A DNA stretch of 64,000 nt from Silene latifolia (GCF_048544455.1 NC_133538.1:19805969-19869968); one strand, 5' to 3'; shown: positions 12,902-24,125, counted from the first letter of the stretch. Program-made: numbers and translations. The notes: a model not told the origin generated them from the letters alone.

Positions 12902-13090
12902 ACAAAATTCCTTGGGTAGAAAAAAACGGTTTTAGTGGATGAAATTCGATCGTTATCACTCCTCACAATTTTTATGTCAGCGGAAAATTGTCTTTTAATC
13001 ATGGCAATAAACAATTGGAATTTAATAGTGACATCGGTTTTGGTATTTAATAAATAAATCCATACTCCCCGGAATAATCATCAACTAAAG

Positions 13091-14846
13091 TCAAAAATAT
13101 CGTGCTCCGATCGTCGAAGGGATATCATACGGTCCCCATAAATCACAATGAATTAACTCAAAAGCATTCAAACTTTTATTATTGCTCAAAGGAAAGTCGC
13201 TACGAATGTGTTTGGCTCGATGACAAACCTCACATGGTTGTGACAAAGAATGTTTGCTATTACGTAAGAAAGGAAGCAATTTAACAATTTTCTCGGATGG
13301 ATGACCCAAAATATTATGCCATAGCTTGAAAAGGCGACCCGGATGTCACCAAGTTCACCTCCTCCGGTTTTTGACGAAGATAGTATAGTCCATCTAGCCT
13401 TTCACCCGTGCCAATCGCCTCCCTCGTATCCCGGTCCGTATAGTGCAAGAATTAGCATTAGTAATTACGTCACGGTCAAGGCATCACCCAACTGAGAGGC
13501 CGAAATTAAATTACAAGTTAATTGGGGCACGTATAAAATCGGATCAAGTGATATATTTGGAGTAACATCAACTCGTCCCACAAGGCAAGCAAGAATTTTT
13601 GAGCCATCAGGTAATCCAACAACACGGTTCGAAATATTTCGAACATCACAGAGAAAACGAGATAATTACGATTCGTGATGAGAACATCCCGTATCAATTA
13701 GCCACTTACCGTAATGATCATGGGTAGGCGTACCATATACCGTTACTGAGATGACGGAGGATGTGGACGCCATTTGAGAGGTATTCGCAGGAGATGTCGG
13801 AGAGGTAGTGTGAACCGCATTACTGGAATCGGATTGTTGAAAGCCATCCCCACGACTCCCACCCTCCTGTTGTGAGCGAGGAACATTCCCACTGCCACGT
13901 CCCCCACCCCGTCCACGCGTAGATGAGCCACGGCCAGCACCACGCCGTTGGCTTTTTAACTCGTAATACCAATCAGGAACTTCTCCCGTGAGATCAAAAC
14001 ACATGCTTCGGTCATGTCCATTCCGTTTGCAATGATTACAAGATAAACGATTGGCGCTCAGTTCGAGACATTTGAGACGGGGGTTTATTGGGAATAGGAC
14101 TTTGTGAGCGAACATTAAAGCTCGCTATTTCAGTCGGAGCCTCGGGAGGTTTACCAAGACCACGCACCCGTTCTTCTTGACACACCATATTGAAAGCCCT
14201 AGCTATCACAGGCGGCAGCGGATTTTGTGCCAAAATCACGGACCGAGAGACCCATATTGAACCGCGTGCGGACTCCAAAAGGAATTGATGCAAACGATCG
14301 GATTCACGTCGTTCCCGGATGTTGCTTGGCACTAGTACAACCCGAGCAACATTTACACTCGATAATGGGTTGATGTTTGTCAAGGTCGTCCCACAACTGA
14401 CATAATTTGCCGTAGTAGACCGTGACAGACATCCCTTCCGACTGCTGACAGTCGCGAAGACCCGCCTGTATTTGATGAATCCGAGACCCATCGACAACAC
14501 CAAATCGCTCTTGCAGAGCATCCCATAAACTTTTAGCATTTTCAAATTTCGGAAGCAAAGCACGTACCTCAGGGGAGATTGTCCGAGACAACCACGCGAC
14601 AAGCATAGAGTGTATAGTCTCCCAATCATCATCCGTACAGGGAGGTTTCGGTTCGTTAATGACACCATTAACAAAAACATACTTTCGGCGATTTGAGCGC
14701 AACTCGACTTTCGTGTGCCCATTCATCAAAATTATCTAGAGTAAGACGTATGTGGGTGATAGAGTCACCGGGTTTATCTTGAGGACCAAGGTAATACGGG
14801 GAAGAGGGGTCGATTTTTGACCCGGAGCCGCCATCACCGTTCGTCA
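13091..14846 (-). pseudogene. gag and pre-integrase region of Copia 1
   Basis: Gag opens near an ATG at 14846 (MTNGDGGSGSKIDPSSPYYL), the usual copia gag N-terminal motif. Gag-type helices (14304-14729), a zinc knuckle (CNHCKRNGHDRSMCF, within 13666-14115) and a glycine/arginine-rich tail follow. The protease start (WLIDTGCSHH) and the pre-integrase zinc module (CEVCHRAKH, 13091-13309) come next. The region is heavily broken. Confidence 0.75.
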
Positions 14847-14908
14847 TGGTGACGGCTAGGGTTTTTGTTTTTAGGATTTTAATTTTGATATAGGATGCTC
14901 TAATACCA

Positions 14909-15050
14909 TGCTAAACGAATGAATCGACAATCTGTCTTCCTTATTCTCATTCCAAAATATATAGATAATACATATTAGGGTTAGGCTCACAGCCCAATAC
15001 AAAATAACATAGAGACGGGCCTGGTACAGACCCGTATTATAGACCTATTA
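14909..15050 (-). repeat. 5' LTR of Copia 1
   Basis: 142 bp. Inside its edge the minus strand reads TGGTATTAGAGC (14897-14908), a near match to the initiator-methionine tRNA primer-binding site TGGTATCAGAGC. With the GTAAT duplication as boundary, the LTR begins TA and ends CA on its own strand, a non-canonical end pair. Confidence 0.85.
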
Positions 15051-15508
15051 GTAATGAAGTTCCTGAGGAATCATTCTACAGTTCAATGCTTTCTATGCAT
15101 TTCAGTCCACCATCTAAATCTGACCCGATTAAGATAGAGACGTTAAATACCACAAAGTAGCAAATTCCTCTTAATCAAAACATTCAGGAAAACAATGTCC
15201 TCGTTGCTCATGGCTACAGAAGTATATCCCCAGTACAAAACTAAACTTAGTCTCACTCACCGAAGACTAGATTTAACTTTTCTAAACATTTTATTACAAA
15301 AACTTCCTCTGTTTATTTCTAGCCATTTAAAAGAAAAAACGGGGGACGTCAACATAAACAAAAGAAGCATGCGCAAACGTTCAACAATCTAAGCAAAGGC
15401 TAATGGTGAATTGGTGATACATATTTCTAGGGCTGCACTTTTTCAAGAATTTGACCCCATTGCATGATTATCGGTTTAGACGAATAGATCATGACCTTCT
15501 TTATGGGT

Positions 15509-18313
15509 TTACTTGCTCATGGTCGACGATAGGATGAAATTCCAGAAGATTGAACCCAGTGACATGAACGCCACCCGTGCTTGAAGAGGGATGAACCTAT
15601 AACCCACAACGGAATTATACTTTTAGACTAACTGAGTGTGAGGGAGAAAAACAACAACAATATTTAATTCTGAGAGCATTATTCTGCAGTAAATACGATA
15701 ACAGCTACGCATTCACCAGAGCTATAAAACAGTGTATGTAATTTGGAATCTGACGCCAAGTGTTTTTTCAACCAACAGGGTATCAATGCGCACAAAGTTT
15801 CTGTGGATTTCGCAACATTGCCATAACAAATATAAAAAATTGTGCAAACTAGAGGAAGCAGCATTACCAAAAATTCAACAAACTGTAGGGAACCCAGAAT
15901 CTAAATCCTGCAAAACAGGTAAGGAAATTACGCGCAGATAAAATAGAATGTGAGATCAAGAATATTTTATATTTGCTCAAAAATAAAACAACATATAGTC
16001 ATATAGGTCACCGAAAAGTTACCAATGAGCAGGGCAGGAAGTGCATCCTTCTGATATTTCCCTGGAAGTTCAGATGCTTTCCCTTTCCATAAGTTGTTCC
16101 ATCCGAAAACAACCGCTATAACTGCTGGACCAAGGATTATTTGATTCAACAAGACCTGAGAATTATTCCATTGTCAAAGCTCTGTTAAAGTGTGAGACTT
16201 TTCTAGAATGGTTTAGAAGTTTTCGGAATATTCTAGAAGTATCCGGAATGCTCTAGAATAATGTAGAAGCTACTAGAATAGTCTAGAATACTCTAGAAGG
16301 ATCATGAATGGTTTAGATGTGTGTAGAGAAGTCTAGAACCTTCTAGAGATATCTTGTATGTATAGAACGCCTAGAGGCTTACAAGTCTAGGTCACCCTAG
16401 AATGCTCTATTCTAGAGAATTCCAAGAATGTAAGAGAAAGAGGAGCACTATAAATAGAGGTCCTCCCCTCCCATTTTGATGTATCCAAAAAATTTACAAA
16501 CAATCAATACACAACAAATTCCTTCAACTAACCTTCAACTAATCAACTAAACAAACTAACAACTAATCTCCACTCTACTTCCTATACTCCCCCATACACC
16601 AACAAGCTCAAATAAATTGAGAACATCAATGTAGAAAAGGAGAGCTAGAAGATTAAGCTCTAAAGCTATCATCAGTAATCTTATCTATAAAGAGAATAAT
16701 ATTCAAGAGCTTGTTCAAACGGAGAAGCTGAATCCAACTATACAATAACCAGAATTCTCGATCTAGTATTGGCACTATCTTACATATTGCAGCAAAACAC
16801 TAAGAGGAGATGTCAGCGTCCACCACCGATTACTCATCACTTCCAATACACAAAAACAAAACCGAGAAAAAGGAAAAGAGGATGGTACAGTAAGATACAA
16901 TGGCATGGCTAAAGATATCGTACCTTTACCAATAGGTTCGTAAACGTTGGTTGAGGAAAATAACGCTCTAGAGTTTGATACCACAGATAAGACCCAGGAC
17001 CATAAAACAGAAACCCGTAGGAAGTCATTCGAAGTGATCGTAGCCAATCATGACCAGATAGAAGAGTCGCAACTAAATCCTGAAACCACAAAGTTCAGTG
17101 AAAATAGCAGCGTGGTACATCAAATACAGTGCATCCTACATTGAAATAACAACAAAATAATTGTAGCAAGTTTCAGCCAATAATCAAGGTCGTGGCATGA
17201 ATGGTTTCAAAAGAAACTCTACATTGGCTATTATACAGCCAGAATTGTGAAAATGTATGTCCGTCGTTGTCTTGTACTGTACCAGTTACGTTTAAAGTTG
17301 GGATGCTAATCATGAGTTGATGACACAAACTAATTTATCTCAATAGCATTACAAGTGAACAGATGACAGCTGATATTTACACACGCGGTCAAATAAAATG
17401 CTTCATGTTGCTCTCCATGAAGTTGAACTGTTAAAATGATCTTTTCATAGGTACTTTGTGTTTGCCTGATATTGACAAACCTGTTGTAGCCCAAGAATGC
17501 TTGAGTCGTAAAGGCTGGCAGGAATTTCTCCTGTTAGTATTATGCTTTTAGTTACTTTGTGTATTGCCTATGGTTTTAGGTACCATTGTTCGTCTTTGTG
17601 GATCATTTGGTGGTAAGTCAAGAGTTTTTTTACAATGATACACCAATGCTTGTGCAAGCACAGCTCCACTCAATTTCATAATCGACGAATCACACAGTTT
17701 TTCGAGGACTTGGACCAAATTGTGTGTGAAGGATCAAGTTGCCTATTAAAAGTATGGAGTACTAAAATAGAAAGCTAAATAATTGACCGAACACCCAAAA
17801 TGAAATAGGTAAACAAATGACCAGCACGGAGGGAGTATGAAATAATCATCAAGCACACAACTATAAGAAGTGCCGCAACCAAAATTTGATGTTTAAAGAA
17901 GCCTAGGCATAACATTGACAATTCCAGGGTACACTAGTAACGCAATGAAATATATAATCCCTCGCTCCAAAATTATTTGTTTACCTTTTATTAAAATATA
18001 TAGTGTAAAGGCTAAGAAAAGATAAGAAAAAACCTTGTTTATAGTCATCGGAGTTGGTGGGCAAAATGTCAAGAGTATTCCAACAATGATGGAGCTGGGC
18101 AATGGAGTCACCAGCAAAGGTGAGTGAACCGGCGGTCAATGCCGGCTTAATTGGGAACTGGAAGCCGGTTCGACTGACGGAATTGGTCGAGGATTCCGAA
18201 AAGGAGGATTGGCGGTGTTTGCGGTTTTTCTTAATTCGCCAACGGAGATCGTTGAATGGGTGTCGGGCCCACCATGCGCCTCCTCCTCCAAGTCCTAATA
18301 CATCAACGACTTG
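15509..18313 (-). CDS. Mpv17/PMP22-family membrane protein gene, five exons seen
   Basis: A host gene I assembled from splice signals on the minus strand: exons at about 18313-18034, 17072-16924, 16155-16023, 15907-15868 and 15596-15509. Phases agree at every junction and the reading ends in TAA, giving about 229 residues. Key stretches are ALTAGSLTFAGDSIAQL, MTSYGFLFYGPGSYLWY, LLNQIILGPAVIAVVF, KDALPALLIGFRFWVPYSLL and IPLQARVAFMSLGSIFWNF, then SSTMSK. These match the Mpv17/PMP22 family, small multi-pass proteins of peroxisome, mitochondrial or plastid membranes whose transport role is still debated. The first visible exon lacks an in-frame ATG; TGA at 18323-18325 lies just upstream, so an N-terminal targeting exon is missing or further upstream. 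Intron 2 carries a solo LTR. The alternative acceptor at 17079/17080 would break phase. It could be a 5'-truncated copy. Confidence 0.85.
16201..16350 (+). promoter_or_regulatory. Array of 15 decamers resembling heat-shock elements
   Basis: Fifteen consecutive 10-bp units with consensus nTCTAGAAnn. GAA recurs at exact 10-bp spacing through the first eleven units, with TTC or nTC half a repeat away. This is the nTTCnnGAAn alternation bound by heat-shock transcription factors. The array lies upstream of the LTR's TATA box at 16449. HSF binding is inference from the motif. Confidence 0.75.
16449..16456 (+). promoter_or_regulatory. TATA box of the solo LTR
   Basis: TATAAATA about 100 bp downstream of the decamer array. 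Transcription would start near 16480 and run towards exons 2 and 1 of the minus-strand host gene, that is, antisense to it. Confidence 0.65.
17755..18000. repeat. Stowaway-like MITE fragments in intron 1 of the Mpv17 gene
   Basis: GGAGGGAGTA near 17829 ends a stretch that on the minus strand reads TACTCCCTCCGTGCTGGTCA, the head of many plant Stowaway elements. A second plus-strand head (ATCCCTCGCTCCAAAATTAT) starts near 17958. Neither has both ends, so both are fragments. Confidence 0.5.
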
Positions 18314-18406
18314 CTTTTTGGTTCATTTGGGAAGTTGATATTTATACTGTTTTTGTAGAAGTAAACCATGATAGAAAGATCTAAAATTTACCCTTGTGAA
18401 GGTTTT

Positions 18407-18692
18407 GGGCGTGTTTGGATAGGAGGATTTGGAGGGAAAGGAAGGGAGGAAAAAGGAGGAATGATAAATCCTTTGTTTGGTTAGCAAAATGGAGGTGAAG
18501 GGATTTTGAGAGGAGGGAAAATGGATCCCTCCATTTCCCTCCTTTAAGCCAAATTATTTCCTCTCCAACAAAGGCAGGATTTGGAGGGAAAATAATCTCC
18601 TCCATTCTCCCTCCTCTTCCCTTCCATCCCTTTCTCTTCCCTCCTTCTCCCTCCCCTTCCTTTCCCTCCACTTTTGCTATCCAAACACACCC
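18407..18692. mobile_element. Foldback MITE upstream of the Mpv17 gene
   Basis: 286 bp with terminal inverted repeats GGGCGTGTTTGGATAG and CTATCCAAACACACCC (one mismatch) and purine/pyrimidine-rich arms that pair almost throughout. Flanks are TTT and TTA, so a Tourist-type three-base duplication is possible but imperfect. It lies 94 bp beyond the first visible Mpv17 exon, where a promoter or first exon would be expected. Confidence 0.75.
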
Positions 18693-19059
18693 TTAAGGAC
18701 CTCAATATTATCTAGTTAGTTATAAGGACCCCAAGTAAACTCCGTGACAATTTCCGTCAAAATTGCCATCAACCTCTAAAGTCTAAACATGTATAGTACA
18801 CGTGTAGGGCGTGTAGTTATAATAAATAGTTAAAGTGATATAGAGATATTCGTCTATAGTTAAAAGACAGACTAAATATTTACCCAATTTAAGTATAAGA
18901 CAAATAACAAGTTGTTTGGTGGGGTCCAAAAATATCATCACTTTAATCATATTTGACCCGTCTTTCACTTTAGACGGAGATATTCGTCTATAGTGAGACT
19001 AGTTGTTAACGTGAAAGGTCTAAAATTAAACTTTTAATTAAAGAAAACAATAATACTTA

Positions 19060-19179
19060 TATAAGGCAGTTTTACACAAATTTATCATAAAATGAGACTT
19101 TTTAGTAATAATTTTTACCCAATAATTGGGTTGTGTTTCGATCCATTATGTAATTATATAAGTGTAAAACCGCCTTAAG
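19060..19179. repeat. Small MITE-like inverted repeat
   Basis: The ends ATAAGGCAGTTTTACAC and GTGTAAAACCGCCTTAA pair with one or two mismatches around an AT-rich centre. No clear target duplication was found. The rest of 18693-19483 holds two direct copies of AGATATTCGTCTATAG (about 18848 and 18980) and no gene. Confidence 0.55.
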
Positions 19180-19483
19180 GAAAACTTACTCTTTAAAAAA
19201 GAAAATACGGTTCATTTTTCTTTCGTTTCACAAAACACGTCAATGTCCAATACTCATGGTCACATCTAGACCTATCAAAACTTGACTTGACCCGTTTTGT
19301 TTGGGTCAAAGACTCGTAAATCTTTGACCCGTGACCAAAAATGACCCGTTATTTTAGGGTCAAAACCTGACTCATCAACCACTTTTCAATAAGTGATTTT
19401 AATGATCCTTCATTCCCAAGTCGGTGGTATATGCAAATAAATTTAACTCAAAATGTGACACGTAAAAGCGTGTGTAACGGGAA

Positions 19484-21283
19484 GTACTATCACTCGAGAC
19501 CGACACAGGGGAAGGATGAGCTACGCCCAAATCTTTCAATAGGCCCTTGAGCCATTTAATCTCACATGTAATTGCCTTCAGAGAGCGATATTCTGCTTCG
19601 GCTGACGAAAGTGAGACAGTGGGTTGCTTTTTGGTCTTCCACGAGACAGGTGAAGAACCCAAAAATACTAGCCATCCTGTAAGAGAACGACAAGTGACTG
19701 GACAAGCAGCCCAGTCGAAATCACACTAACCAGAAAGTGTCAAGTCGGAACGAGAATTTAGAAGAATACCTTGTCCGGGTGTGCCTTTCAAGTACCGAAC
19801 AGTGCGGAGTGCAGCATTCCAGTGATCATGTCGAGGGGCACTCATGAACTGGGATAAGATATGGACCGCGTAGGAGAGATCCGTACGAGTGACAGCGAGG
19901 TATACCAAGCGACCCACTAGACGACGGTATGATTCAGGATTATCAAGTAGCTTACTCCCAGAGCACCCGAGCTGATGATGTTGCTCGAGGGGCGTAGGAG
20001 CTGGCTTACAACCAAGGAGACCGACCTCCGAGATAATATCAAGGGTGTATTTACGTTGACACAGAAAAATCCCATCCGAATTGCGTGCCACCTCAAGGCC
20101 TAAAAAATACTTCAATTCACCCAAATCCTTCATAAGAAAACAGGAGTTCAAATATTCTTTGAAAGTGACAAGGGCAAGCAAGTCATTCCCAGAAACAATT
20201 AAATCATCCACGTACACTAAAACATTTAGGCAAACCGAACCTTTAACATACGTGAATAAAGAATAATCAGCGTAGCTTTGTAAAAAACCATACCGCTTTA
20301 AGGCAAGGCCAAGTTTAGCAAACCAACATCGAGGCGCTTGCTTGAGACCATATAACGATTTTTTCAAGTGACATACTAGACCAGGAACTGGAGACTGGAA
20401 TCCAGGAGGCAAACGCATATACATATCCTCTTCCAAATCACCATGGAGGAAGGCATTATGAACATCCATTTGATGGAGGTACCAATTCTTTGTTGCGGCC
20501 ACAGCTAGAAATGTACAGACAGTGGCCATTTTAGCAACGGGAGCAAACGTCTCATCATAATCCACCCCTTCTGTCTGATGATTACCGAACACAACTAAGC
20601 GGGCCTTCAAGCTTTCAATAGTAGAATCAAACTTGTATTTAATTTTGTACAACCATTTACTCCCGAGAGCTTTCTTACCCGGAGGAAGCGGTTCCATGGT
20701 CCATGTCCCATCATCAACAAGAGCTTGTATTTCAGCTTGCACGGCCTTTCGCCATCCATCACTCTTCACGGCCTCTTTAAAGTTACGAGGCTCCGTGTGT
20801 GTCATCAAAGCTGCCAAGTAAGATCGATAGGGCGGCGAAAACTTATTACATGTAAGATAATAACAAAGGGGATACGGCGTACCTGAGAGTGGCGATGACA
20901 CGCATAGGTTGGAAGCACTAGATGGACTACTATCTTCACCCGTAATGTCAACGACATAATCATGAAGGGACGTAGACGGGAACTTGGTACGTTGTCCACG
21001 ACCCAAAATAGGGGGAGGAGTATCCGCCTCCCTATCAGAATCACTCGAGGGGGACGGATGAGTAGGTTGATCATCCGGGGTGTTGGCCTCAGTGGAGGGT
21101 GAGCCACTATCAACATCAGGCTCCTCCCAATCAATTACATAATCATCCGAACTTTGAGAGATTTGAGAAACAGGACACTCAGTTGGAGTCGAACCCGAGT
21201 CAGACCCGGCAATAAAAGGGAACCAACCTTCATAAAAATTCACATCCTGTGACACAAAAAAATCCCGTCGATCAAGATCATGA
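19484..21283 (-). mobile_element. Truncated Ty1/copia fragment (Copia 2)
   Basis: About 1.8 kb closely related to the integrase-linker/RT/RNase H part of Copia 1. It carries FAPVAKMATVCTFLAVAATK, QMDVHNAFLHGDLEEDMYM, VYVDDLIVSGND, KYFLGLEVARNSDGIFLCQR and SLSSAEAEYRSL. It lacks both LTRs, gag, the integrase core and the RNase H tail. Both ends are abrupt and adjoin unrelated sequence, so it is a fragment rather than a whole insertion. It is broken, with one or two interruptions in what remains. Confidence 0.88.
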
Positions 21284-21910
21284 CATGATGTGTCACAGTC
21301 CGTTAATTTCATCTACCGTACTTTCTTACTTCGTGTCGGGTTCGTGTTAAAAGAGCTTAACCCTTATGTTAATCTGGCCCATTTAAGTTTTGTATCATGT
21401 TCGTGTCAACTCATTTATTTAATGGGTCACAACGTCTTAATCTGAACCCGCTAACTTCGTATCGGGCCCGTGTCATGTTTTCAGATCGTGTCAATGATTG
21501 CCACCTACAGGTGGGCGATCGCTCACTAGCACGGTTTTCGAGTTTTTGGATTGTGTGTCGGTAATTCTAATCGTTAACAGCCGACACATGAAAATATAAA
21601 AGTAAGCAATATGATTATTGAAAGCAAGCAAGAAGCATTAAAAGTTTAAAGGTAGAAAGGGATTTTCATTTATTAGCACTTCCTAAAAAAACTTATTTGA
21701 TAGTACAGCTCTAGAATAGTTGATGTAGGTTTTTTGTCGTCATAGCCTTGTAAACTCTATACCTAACTATTTACTTAGTAAGGTAAGAAGGTCGGCCGGT
21801 TCTTAGTCAGTTGGGAGCCAAATACATGGACATTGATTTTAACTAAGGTCGAAACCAAGGTAAGCGATGAATAAACAAGCTAGATAACAACAATATTAAA
21901 GGCGTTAGTA
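21284..21910. other. Stretch without a gene; dispersed GTGTCGGGTTCGTG-type repeat
   Basis: From about 21330 to 21500 the sequence repeats variants of CGTGTCGGGTTCGTGT and TCGGGCCCGTGTCATG, a low-order motif seen in many plant genomes. The remainder shows nothing I recognise. Confidence 0.5.
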
Positions 21911-22629
21911 TAACACCCGCGAATTTTCCGTTTTGGCATTTATAATTTAATTAGCCATTTTATTATTTTATTTATATTTTAAACCCATTTTTATAAAAAT
22001 GTTGCTTTACATGTATTAATATTAATGTTGATAAAAATATACGTCTTAAATTTGTAGTAGTTCTGAGACGTATTTTAGTGAAAAATCAATTTAAGTTTTG
22101 GGCCTAGGATGACCAATGAGCCTTTCTCTTATCTTTTTCTCTACACCTAACTCATAATCTAAAACCCTACCATCTCCTTTTCTCACCAAAATTTCAGCAA
22201 CCTTCATCTTTTTCACCACCTCCATTGTTACAATTTCCACCATTTCACCAAAATCTCCATAACTAACTCGTTTCTCAACCAAATCAAGTGCTTTTCGCGC
22301 CAATTTCTTCCTCTCCTCGCCCTCCATCTTTCTAGGTAAGAAAGACACCCCCTTTCTCCCTCTCTCATGGCTTCCATCCGCCTTAAGGCTCGGTTTTTGA
22401 CTAGTTTCGCGTGTCTTAGTGTTTGGGTGCAAGCTTGGATAACCCGAAGTGGTTTTGAGCCGGAAGTGTGTTCATTGAAGAGCTAGCGAGGTAACGGTGA
22501 TGGGTTACTTGGTATTATGTCAATTTGTGTGTTGTATGTTGTGAATTGTTCTTTGGTTATATGAATTGTTAGTCTTTATGAATTGTTCATGTTGTGTTAG
22601 TTTAAGACGGTTTTATACAAGTTTTACTT

Positions 22630-23130
22630 GACTATTTGAGAAAAGATGGTACCTTTAGCTTCATGGTGAAGTGGATATATGAATTGGGTAATTTATTTGG
22701 ATGGATATTATATTTTTCATGCTCAAAATTTCGTCTTAAGACGGTTTCACAATAGCCTTTGGACCGTGTGGTAGAGCCGTGTTTATGGGCTGTTTTGGTC
22801 GACTTATTGTTGTTTATTTGAGCCAATTTTCTTGCTTCCGTCTCAAGTGTATATACATGTATAAATTGGGTTGATTGTATGTGAGAATTTCCATCTTTTT
22901 CATGCTCAAAAATTCGTCTTAAAACGGTTTCAAAGAAGGTTGTTTAGGCGTGTGTTAGAGTTGTGTTTGGGCGACTTTGTGGACTGTTTTGGGCGTGATT
23001 CTTGTGTTGATTTGAGCCAATTTACTTGCTTCCGTCTTAAGTGAATATACATGTATGAATTGGGTCATTTGTATGGGTGAATTCCGTCTTGTTTCATGTT
23101 TAAAAATCCGTCTTAAGACGGTCTCACATG
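22630..23130. repeat. Tandem repeat of about 180-195 bp
   Basis: Three successive copies are recognisable. Each has TTTCATGCTCAAAA or a variant followed by TTCGTCTTAAGACGGTTTC (near 22718, 22897 and 23091). Two or three also share GAGCCAATTTTCTTGCTTCC and GTATATACATGTATAAATTG. It lies inside the LTR-like region. Confidence 0.75.
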
Positions 23131-23808
23131 AGTTGATATGTTGCATTTTGGGCTGCGGTTTCAGCCTGACCAGTTTTCGTAAAATGGCCATAACTCCCTC
23201 ATTTCTTGTCCATTTCAGGCGTATGACCTACCGTTAGAACCGTAAGAGGATAAGTTATCATCTTAAACTGATTTGACCTCATTGTCATTTCTATAACTCG
23301 AGTTATAATCGTTTGAAGTTGATCCTTGTTGTAGCCAAGTTCTAAACTTCTTGTTTTGAATTGGGATTTTAGTCCTCTGTTTTCCCCCTTGTTGGCCGGC
23401 ACCACCACCTCCCTTGGTCGTGCCTGGACTGCCCTAGCCGTGGGTGGCTTGGGTGGAGTGGTCCATGGTTGTTTGTGGGGTAGTTTTGAACCGTATATGG
23501 GTCGACTTGGAGAATGTATGTATTACTTGTTTGGCGCCATGTATCCTTGTTTGAATTAATTAAATTCCGTCTCGTGTTTAATATAATGTAATTCATTATT
23601 TACCGTTATTTATATGTTCCTCACATGAATCGTAATTCGTTACTTATCATTTATTTATGTATATTTCACATGACTCGTATTTGGATTATATACGTCTTGC
23701 TCCAGGTTTTATATGAAGTAATTCATCTCTTATTGGCTATTTCTACGCTTGTCATATGTCTTGTTAATGTGGAATTTATTATTAAAATTACGGTAAAATC
23801 ATATGAAA

Positions 23809-24125
23809 TGTAACACCCCGGCCCAAACCTAGGGTCGGGAGCGGTTACTTATGATAGCTCACCAGGCTGTGTACATGGCCCACAGATCAACACGGGTCCT
23901 TTACAGCGCATTTTGTCCTCACTCATGCGCATCCCGGGAACCTTCCCAGGAGGTCACCCATCCTAAGACTCCTCCCAGCCAAGCACGCTTAACTGTGGAG
24001 TTCTTTTGTATGGATGACCATAAAAGAAAGTGCACTTTGTTGATATGAGTAGTACTTTCAATCCCTTTAAGCACTAGTCATTTAAGCCTATAATTGGACC
24101 TCTTCAATTAACGTGGGATGTTACA
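23809..24125 (-). mobile_element. Cassandra solo LTR carrying a 5S rRNA-like segment
   Basis: 317 bp with ends TGTAACACCC and GGATGTTACA, flanked by TGAAA at 23804-23808 and 24126-24130. Its minus strand contains 5S-like sequence: the A-box region AGTTAAGCGTGC (revcomp of 23983-23994) and the C-box region GGATGGGTGACCTCC (within 23942-23963). LTRs with an embedded 5S promoter define the Cassandra group of small non-autonomous LTR elements. Only one LTR is present. Confidence 0.9.

Larger units (their letters stand above)
10368..15050 (-). mobile_element. Ty1/copia LTR retrotransposon (Copia 1)
   Basis: A 4.7-kb element with ~140-bp LTRs, flanked by GTAAT at 10363-10367 and 15051-15055. It is minus-strand: the primer-binding site lies inside the 15-kb LTR and the polypurine tract beside the 10-kb LTR. 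Domain order gag, pre-integrase, integrase, reverse transcriptase, RNase H is that of copia elements. The compact size and very short LTRs resemble the Ale/Retrofit group, which is inference. It is structurally complete but the coding part is broken, with roughly six or more interruptions, mostly in the gag-integrase half. Confidence 0.9.
16183..16604 (+). mobile_element. Solo LTR in an intron of the Mpv17 gene
   Basis: A 422-bp sequence starting TGTTAAAGTG and ending CACCAACA, flanked by AGCTC at 16178-16182 and 16605-16609. The TGTTA...CAACA ends and 5-bp duplication fit a single LTR left by recombination. TATAAATA at 16449-16456 places its promoter on the plus strand, antisense to the host gene. 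No internal domain is present. The TGTTA start suggests copia, which is not proven. Confidence 0.85.

Noticed and set aside
15967-16152. Separate small membrane protein gene
   Set aside because: It is exon 3 of the Mpv17/PMP22 gene extended into the following intron.
18381-18671. Gly/Lys/Glu-rich protein (minus)
   Set aside because: Lies entirely in the purine/pyrimidine-rich arms of a foldback MITE.
22091-22432. 113-residue Lys/Glu-rich protein (minus)
   Set aside because: It is the complement of a CT-rich leader-like stretch in an LTR-like region; composition alone explains the open frame.
23940-24020. 5S rRNA gene on the minus strand
   Set aside because: The 5S-like stretch lies inside an LTR with TG/CA-type ends and TGAAA duplications, which identifies a Cassandra LTR rather than a ribosomal gene.
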